Source: Saprospiraceae bacterium (GTDB lineage: Bacteria; Bacteroidota; Bacteroidia; Chitinophagales; Saprospiraceae). Taken from it: a DNA stretch of 64,000 bases. Positions within the stretch are counted from its first letter, which is position 1; each line of letters begins with the position of its first letter. Below are positions 59,479 through 64,000 of the stretch, piece after piece. The notes beneath the pieces are model-generated. The model saw only the letters and a list, made by a program, of their open reading frames with translations, had not been told where the DNA came from and made no database searches. The position numbers and the translations under genes are program-made. The DNA is taken from NCBI GenBank assembly GCA_019187225.1, contig JABAQQ010000024.1, forward strand, positions 1-64,000, written 5' to 3'.

Positions 59479-60780
59479 ATGAAAAGACATTTCCAACCCG
59501 AAACCCTGATGATGTCGCACGGCTATCACCCCGAATGGTCGGAAGGCGCCGTGAAATGTCCGATTTTCCAGACCTCCACTTTTGCATTTCGCACTGCCGA
59601 AGAAGGCAAGGCATTTTTTGAGGTTGCATACGGCCTGCGCGAGCGGGGTGCAAAAGAAAAAACCGGCCTCATTTACAGCCGGCTGAACAATCCCGACATG
59701 GAAATCCTCGAAGATCGTCTTACGTTGTGGGACGGCGCCGAAGCTTGCGCTGTGTTCGATAGCGGGATGTCGGCCATCTCGACAGCCTTGTTCGAATTCC
59801 TGCAACCGGGCGATTTGTTATTGTACAGCAATCCGCTATACGGCGGCACCGACCACTTTATACACCATGTTTTGACCAAATGGGGCGTCGAAGTGCGCGG
59901 CTTCCGCCCCGGCGCCAGCCGCGAAGAATTGGAACAGATCATCGTATCATCGGGAAAAAAAGACCGGCTCGGCATGATTTTTCTCGAAACGCCCGCCAAC
60001 CCGACCAACGATCTCGTGGACATTGCGATGTGCCGCTCAGTGGCTGACGAATTCAGTCAACCTGGCAGACAAGCTATTGTCGCTGTAGACAATACGTACA
60101 TGGGCCCGCTCTGGCAACATCCGCTCAGGCATGGCGCCGATCTCGTTTTGTATTCGGCCACCAAGTACATCGGCGGCCACAGCGACGCCATCGCGGGCGC
60201 CTGCCTCGGTTCGGCGGAATTGATCGCGCGGATGAAAACCCTGCGCACTTTCTTCGGCAATATGATTGATCCGCACACGGGCTGGCTATTGTTACGCAGC
60301 CTCGAAACGCTCAAACTCCGCATGGAAAAACAAGCCGAAAACGCGCAGATCATTGCCCGCCGGCTGGCCCTGCACCCCAAGATCGCCAAAGTCCACTATC
60401 TCGGCTTGTTAACGCCGGAGCACGGCGAGGCATACGAAATATACAGGCGGCAATGCACGTCGCCAGGCGCGATGGTATCATTTGAAGTGAAGGGCGCCGA
60501 AAAAGAAGCCTTCGCATTTCTCAATCACCTGAAGATCGTAAAGTTGGCCGTCAGCCTCGGCAGCACGGAATCGCTGGCGCAGCACCCTGCCACCATGACC
60601 CACGCGGGAGTTGACCCTGTGGAAAAAGCCGCATTCGGCATCACCGATGCCCTGGTGCGCCTCTCTGTAGGCGTGGAAAATTCGGAGGATCTGTGGTGGG
60701 ACCTGGAGCAGGCGCTGGACAAAATACCGGCGCCGGTGACGGTAAAATCTCCGGCATCAGCGGCGATTGAACTTGTTTGA
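59479..60780 (+). CDS. Methionine gamma-lyase/cystathionine gamma-synthase family PLP enzyme
   Basis: A 433-residue Cys/Met-metabolism PLP enzyme. The PLP lysine is Lys229 (YSATKYIGGHSD); Asp204 (VAVDNTYMGP) binds the pyridine nitrogen; IYSR at 65-68 and YGGT at 121-124 bind phosphate and substrate. The pattern AEACAVFDSGMSAISTALF is general to the family. The opening region (MMSHGYHPEWSEGAVKCPIFQTSTF, quoted in part) resembles lyases of the methionine gamma-lyase/aminotransferase-type subgroup; exact reaction uncertain. Divergent from Lrp and followed by a terminator. Confidence 0.9.
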   Translation: MKRHFQPETLMMSHGYHPEWSEGAVKCPIFQTSTFAFRTAEEGKAFFEVAYGLRERGAKEKTGLIYSRLNNPDMEILEDRLTLWDGAEACAVFDSGMSAISTALFEFLQPGDLLLYSNPLYGGTDHFIHHVLTKWGVEVRGFRPGASREELEQIIVSSGKKDRLGMIFLETPANPTNDLVDIAMCRSVADEFSQPGRQAIVAVDNTYMGPLWQHPLRHGADLVLYSATKYIGGHSDAIAGACLGSAELIARMKTLRTFFGNMIDPHTGWLLLRSLETLKLRMEKQAENAQIIARRLALHPKIAKVHYLGLLTPEHGEAYEIYRRQCTSPGAMVSFEVKGAEKEAFAFLNHLKIVKLAVSLGSTESLAQHPATMTHAGVDPVEKAAFGITDALVRLSVGVENSEDLWWDLEQALDKIPAPVTVKSPASAAIELV

Positions 60781-60803
60781 GTAAAACCAATATTGGATAG
60801 ATG

Positions 60804-60837
60804 GCCTCGTCCCGAATATGTGGGACGGGGCTTTTTG
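60804..60837 (+). terminator. Rho-independent terminator of the PLP-enzyme gene
   Basis: GCCTCGTCCC at 60804-60813 and GGGACGGGGC at 60822-60831 pair across an 8-base loop, followed by TTTTTGTGT. It lies 24 bases after the stop. Confidence 0.85.
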
Positions 60838-60856
60838 TGTCGGTTTCCCCCCTGCC

Positions 60857-60929
60857 CCTTCCGCAGCGATGAGCCCGGGGTCCTCACCACTCTGTGAGAG
60901 GCATATGCCGGGTTTTTCGCTGCGGAAGG
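60857..60929. repeat. 73-base structured inverted repeat between convergent genes
   Basis: A 13-bp perfect stem (CCTTCCGCAGCGA at 60857-60869 and its complement at 60917-60929) encloses a second stem CCCGG/CCGGG and a hairpin CTCAC-CACTCT-GTGAG, so a three-part branched fold is possible on either strand. It immediately follows a terminator and precedes the T9SS gene stop. Confidence 0.65.
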
Positions 60930-60953
60930 AATAGAGGAGCAAAATCAGACTCG

Positions 60954-62639
60954 TCAACGCAGGATCGCGACCAATTTTGTTGCGCTACCGTTTTCTGTCA
61001 GTATTTGCATGTAGTAAATGCCGCTGTCCAGCCCCTCCGCATTCAGCACAGTTTGTTCGGGCTGAATATTTTGCAAGGACTTGACAATCTTTCCATCGGC
61101 GGAGAGCAGACGGATTTCCCGAACGGAAAGATCACCGTAATTGAGCGTCATGGAGTGCGCTGACGGGTTGGGAAAAATCTTAATTGTCGCCTCCAAAACT
61201 TCGGAAGTCTTTGTCAGGGGGGAGCAAACTTCCGTAAAACTGTCATCGTACAATCCGCGCACTTCTTCCACTTCGCTCAGGGTGGAGCCAATTCCACATG
61301 GAAGTTCGGCATCGGTGTGAACCGTCCAGGCCGTCACGAATTCCGTCACGGCGCCCGGAGCCAATTGCCCTATTTCGTGGATGCCAAGCGCTTTACGGTC
61401 GCTGAAAGGAATGTTGGACGTACACATGCTCCAATCGTTCGGGTCTGCCGGATCGCCGGTAAAAGCAAAATCGGTCGGTGTACCGGATGGGTCGTAACCA
61501 CTGTTCCCAAAAGTCATTGGAGCGCCGTCTTTCCAATGCCCCGTCAGGTAACGATAGAATTCAAGTGGCAAATCGGGATCCGTAGTGACAACCATCGGAA
61601 TGCCGACGCTGGAATTATTATAATAAATGAATTTGTCCATCGAATGGCTCAACATCGCGACAGATTGCACAGGTACGCTATCTGAAAAAGTGGCAACTCC
61701 CATATCACAGACAGCGCCGGTCGTTCCGTCTACTGCATCCTGGTTGTATACATAAAAGACGTCTCTTGCCGTATCGCATCCTACAAAATCATCGGTGTAG
61801 CAGCCGAGGTCGAAATCCACCCATATGCCTGCAAAACACGAGTCTATCAAGTCAGTCCCCCTGTAAATCATTTTATGCGAAGTAAAGACGGAGCGGTTTA
61901 GCACCGGTTGGTCGGGACAGTTGAATTCCCATGCCGTCAGTTGTGTTTCCATTCGAAAAGACAAGGAAATACTGCTGTTACTGTCGTTGAAAACCGTCCA
62001 TACAATAGTCGCCGGCACAAACGGGGCTTTATTGCGCAGCAATACTGCCGGGAAGTCGCCGTCCAAAGGGTCGTACGTACCGTCGTTGTCCGCATCGTAG
62101 AACGGTGCGAGACCGGCTGTGGAGAAAGGTAAATCGAAGCCCCATATAGCTGCAAAGTAAGGATTGCCCTGCCCCGGCCAGCCCATGATATCTTTGTACT
62201 GGGCTATGGCTGCGGCAGGATTTCCTGTCAACATAGGCAGATCAGCTAAAAATGCTGCCACGTCGGCTCCATAAACCCGGAAAAGGCGGTCCCAGTCGGC
62301 ACATATATCCGGGCTGGTCGTTCCGTCGTCGTTCAGAGGGCCGGCTGCCTGCCCCGAGCCATAGTCTCCCACCGAAAGTTTCAGATTGCCACCCGGGTCA
62401 ATACCACCCAACCACAAACTGGCAGCGTAAATCGTCGAGGGATTGTTGGCGTTGGGATTGGGTTTGTAAAAAAAGGAGCCGTCCGAAAACAAACTACCAT
62501 TCGCCTGGATGCGGGCCTGGATATCATTCCCGGATAGGACAAGGATGGCGGAAGCAGACGGGCAGACCGGTTGTTGCGCTGGAAGCGAGGTTATGTTCGC
62601 GGCAAGCGCATAACAAAAGAACAATTTTTCGTATTTCAT
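60954..62639 (-). CDS. T9SS-sorted secreted protein, first of two tandem paralogues
   Basis: A 561-residue exported protein: signal peptide (about 1-21, KYEKLFFCYALAANITSLPA), a unique region with repeats of hydrophobic strands and glycine-rich loops (FRVYGADVAAFLADLP ... DIMGWPGQGNPYFAAIWGFDLP; PFYDADNDGTYDPLDGDFPAV, a DxDxDG-like calcium loop), and a C-terminal T9SS sorting domain (about 490-561: FPNPSAHSMTLNYGDLSVREI, SADGKIVKSLQNI). Start at ATG 62639. The next gene is a close paralogue (25 bases apart). Confidence 0.85.
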   Translation of the reverse strand: MKYEKLFFCYALAANITSLPAQQPVCPSASAILVLSGNDIQARIQANGSLFSDGSFFYKPNPNANNPSTIYAASLWLGGIDPGGNLKLSVGDYGSGQAAGPLNDDGTTSPDICADWDRLFRVYGADVAAFLADLPMLTGNPAAAIAQYKDIMGWPGQGNPYFAAIWGFDLPFSTAGLAPFYDADNDGTYDPLDGDFPAVLLRNKAPFVPATIVWTVFNDSNSSISLSFRMETQLTAWEFNCPDQPVLNRSVFTSHKMIYRGTDLIDSCFAGIWVDFDLGCYTDDFVGCDTARDVFYVYNQDAVDGTTGAVCDMGVATFSDSVPVQSVAMLSHSMDKFIYYNNSSVGIPMVVTTDPDLPLEFYRYLTGHWKDGAPMTFGNSGYDPSGTPTDFAFTGDPADPNDWSMCTSNIPFSDRKALGIHEIGQLAPGAVTEFVTAWTVHTDAELPCGIGSTLSEVEEVRGLYDDSFTEVCSPLTKTSEVLEATIKIFPNPSAHSMTLNYGDLSVREIRLLSADGKIVKSLQNIQPEQTVLNAEGLDSGIYYMQILTENGSATKLVAILR

Positions 62640-62664
62640 GTGATCAGGTTTGATTATGTGAATG

Positions 62665-64000
62665 TTAAGGCAGGAGAAGAACCAGTTCGGTTGCGCTGCC
62701 ATGTTCGGTTTGAATTATCAAATAGTATATACCGTCATTTAATCCCACCACATCGATTGCTGTTTGTTGAGGCGGTATATTTTGCAAGGTGCGCACTGTT
62801 TTTCCGTCCGCAGAAACAATACGGATTTCGCGGACGGTCAAATCGCCGTAGGAAATGGTCACCGATGCACCGGCCGGATTGGGGAATACACGGACAGATG
62901 CCTCCACCACGTCGTCTACCGAGGTCAGGCCAGAGCATACGCCGGCAAAATTGTTGTCGAATTTATCCTGTATTGAAATGATGTCGTCGAAGGTCCCGCC
63001 CAAGCCGCAAGGCAATTCATCGGATATGTGATACGTCCAGGCAGTGACCAATTCTTCGATCTGCCCGGGCATGAGCTGCGGTATTTTACTCGAGCCCAGG
63101 TTCAGCAGATGAGAACCGAAAGGTATATTTACCTCACACATGGTCCATCCGGACATGTCGGGCGGGTCCGGGAAAGCATGATCGGCCGGAGTTCCACCGG
63201 TAGTGTTGTAGCCCGAGCCGCCGGAAGTTAAGGGCGTGCCATCGGCCCAATGCCCCGTCAGGTAGCGGTAGAATTCTTCAGGTAGATCCGGTGAGGTCAT
63301 GGCAGGAGGATAAGTGCCGATTCCCGGATCATTAAAATAAATGAATTTATCCAAAGAGCGGTTCAGAAAAGTCACCGTTTGAACCGGCGGTATTCCGCCA
63401 AACCTGTTGGGGCAGTTAACAAGATCAAGAGCATCGCTGTTGTACCCGTAAAATGCATTCAACGCAGGTGCGGAACCAAAATAATCATCCCATTGGCAGC
63501 CTATTTCGAAATCCACCCACAGCCCAACGAAACACGAGTCCAGAGGCTCAGGGCCGCGGTAGATGATCTTGTGCGCCGTGAACAAAGTGTTGTCGAGCAA
63601 GGGTTGGTCAAAACAATGGAACGCCCATACCATGAGCTGTACTTCGATCTGAAGGGCGCCCGCCCCACTGACGGGGTGCATGTTGCCGCCTCCCTCGTCG
63701 TTGAATACGCACCATACCATTTCAGCCGGCACGAACTTCGGCTTACCCTGTAATTCCACTGCCGGATAATCGCCGTCGAGCGGGTTGTATAAGGCGTCGT
63801 TGTTGTTGTCGAAAAAAGGCGCCAGGCCTTGTGACACATTGGAAGGCAGATCGAAGCCCCAAACCTCGTCGAAATGCGGGTTGCCAAGTCCCGGCCATCC
63901 CATGATGTCCGGATAAGCGGCAATAGCGGCGGCAAGATCGTTGGCCCAATCCGGCAAATCGTCCAAAAATGCTTTGATGTCGGCGCCTTTGGCCCTGAAA
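62665..64000 (-). CDS. T9SS-sorted secreted protein, second paralogue, cut by window edge
   Basis: The 3' part (at least 445 codons) of a gene whose start lies beyond the window. It is aligned with the previous protein over most of its length: DIMGWPGLGNPHFDEVWGFDLP matches DIMGWPGQGNPYFAAIWGFDLP, PFFDNNNDALYNPLDGDYPAV matches PFYDADNDGTYDPLDGDFPAV, and the C-terminus FPNPAGASVTISYGDLTVREI, SADGKTVRTLQNI is a T9SS sorting domain. The two are tandem duplicates on the same strand. The reading frame continues past 64000 (FRAKGADIKAFL). Confidence 0.87.
   Translation of the reverse strand, partial: FRAKGADIKAFLDDLPDWANDLAAAIAAYPDIMGWPGLGNPHFDEVWGFDLPSNVSQGLAPFFDNNNDALYNPLDGDYPAVELQGKPKFVPAEMVWCVFNDEGGGNMHPVSGAGALQIEVQLMVWAFHCFDQPLLDNTLFTAHKIIYRGPEPLDSCFVGLWVDFEIGCQWDDYFGSAPALNAFYGYNSDALDLVNCPNRFGGIPPVQTVTFLNRSLDKFIYFNDPGIGTYPPAMTSPDLPEEFYRYLTGHWADGTPLTSGGSGYNTTGGTPADHAFPDPPDMSGWTMCEVNIPFGSHLLNLGSSKIPQLMPGQIEELVTAWTYHISDELPCGLGGTFDDIISIQDKFDNNFAGVCSGLTSVDDVVEASVRVFPNPAGASVTISYGDLTVREIRIVSADGKTVRTLQNIPPQQTAIDVVGLNDGIYYLIIQTEHGSATELVLLLP

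Noticed and set aside
60857-60929. Hammerhead-like ribozyme
   Set aside because: The element contains GCGATGAG near a stem, but the hammerhead core CUGAUGA and GAAA are not present in the required arrangement.
1-64000. tRNA, rRNA, prophage or transposase
   Set aside because: I searched by eye for T-loop patterns, integrase or transposase motifs and attachment repeats and found none that I could support.

Overview
The window looks like chromosomal core sequence of a Bacteroidota bacterium, probably of the Saprospiria/Chitinophagia type; the exact lineage is an inference. The evidence is C-terminal type IX secretion (T9SS) sorting domains on three proteins, LytS-type kinases paired with LytTR regulators, a 7TMR-DISM kinase, PspC/head-GIN and DUF4097-like envelope proteins, a holB-ricT neighbourhood, and -7 boxes of the TAnnTTTG type. 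I found no rRNA, tRNA, prophage, insertion sequence or CRISPR array.

Layout. 1-6.7 kb (mostly minus strand): M48 lipoprotein protease, Tat-exported Gfo/Idh/MocA oxidoreductase, trpS, ridA, rpmF, the YceD/DUF177 protein and a secreted unknown. 7-10.1 kb (plus): small lipoprotein, PadR regulator and a PspC/head-GIN membrane protein. 10.4-14.8 kb (minus): LytTR regulator, two-component-propeller LytS kinase, YceI protein. 15-21.5 kb: outer-membrane protein, a glycosyltransferase with a YaiO-type TPR/porin (polysaccharide export pair), flotillin and NfeD-like partner. 21.7-27.7 kb: second LytTR module with a soluble REC-LytS kinase, secreted TonB-C and G8-like proteins, RNase H, a beta-barrel protein. 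27.9-30.5 kb (plus): ECF sigma factor, candidate membrane anti-sigma factor, DUF4097-like protein. 30.6-36.5 kb: T9SS VWA protein, GNAT-like protein, NarL regulator facing a 7TMR-DISM kinase. 36.6-46.2 kb: queD, holB, a small membrane protein, ricT, vapBC-like pair, lpdA, obgE, LOG-family protein, ribE, aroB. 46.2-56.5 kb (minus): histidine kinase, TrpR-like regulator, then a YbhGFSR-like ABC exporter cluster with two ATPases, two permeases, membrane fusion protein, TolC channel, a methyltransferase and a TetR repressor. 56.7-64 kb: two overlapping secreted unknowns, Lrp regulator divergent from a methionine gamma-lyase-like enzyme, and two tandem T9SS paralogues, the last cut by the window edge.

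The most unusual property is the DNA between, and sometimes inside, the genes. At least ten families of short low-complexity repeats, often arranged as inverted repeats, occupy intergenic gaps; many begin exactly at or within a few bases of a stop codon. Three families also lie in frame inside coding sequence: a 7-bp-unit repeat in both holB and ribE, a G/C-rich palindromic repeat in holB, and another repeat in a signal peptide. A 45-bp tandem repeat precedes the methyltransferase gene in its open frame. The second strong signal is a set of three matching palindromes around the TetR gene, which reads as a complete autoregulated efflux circuit.
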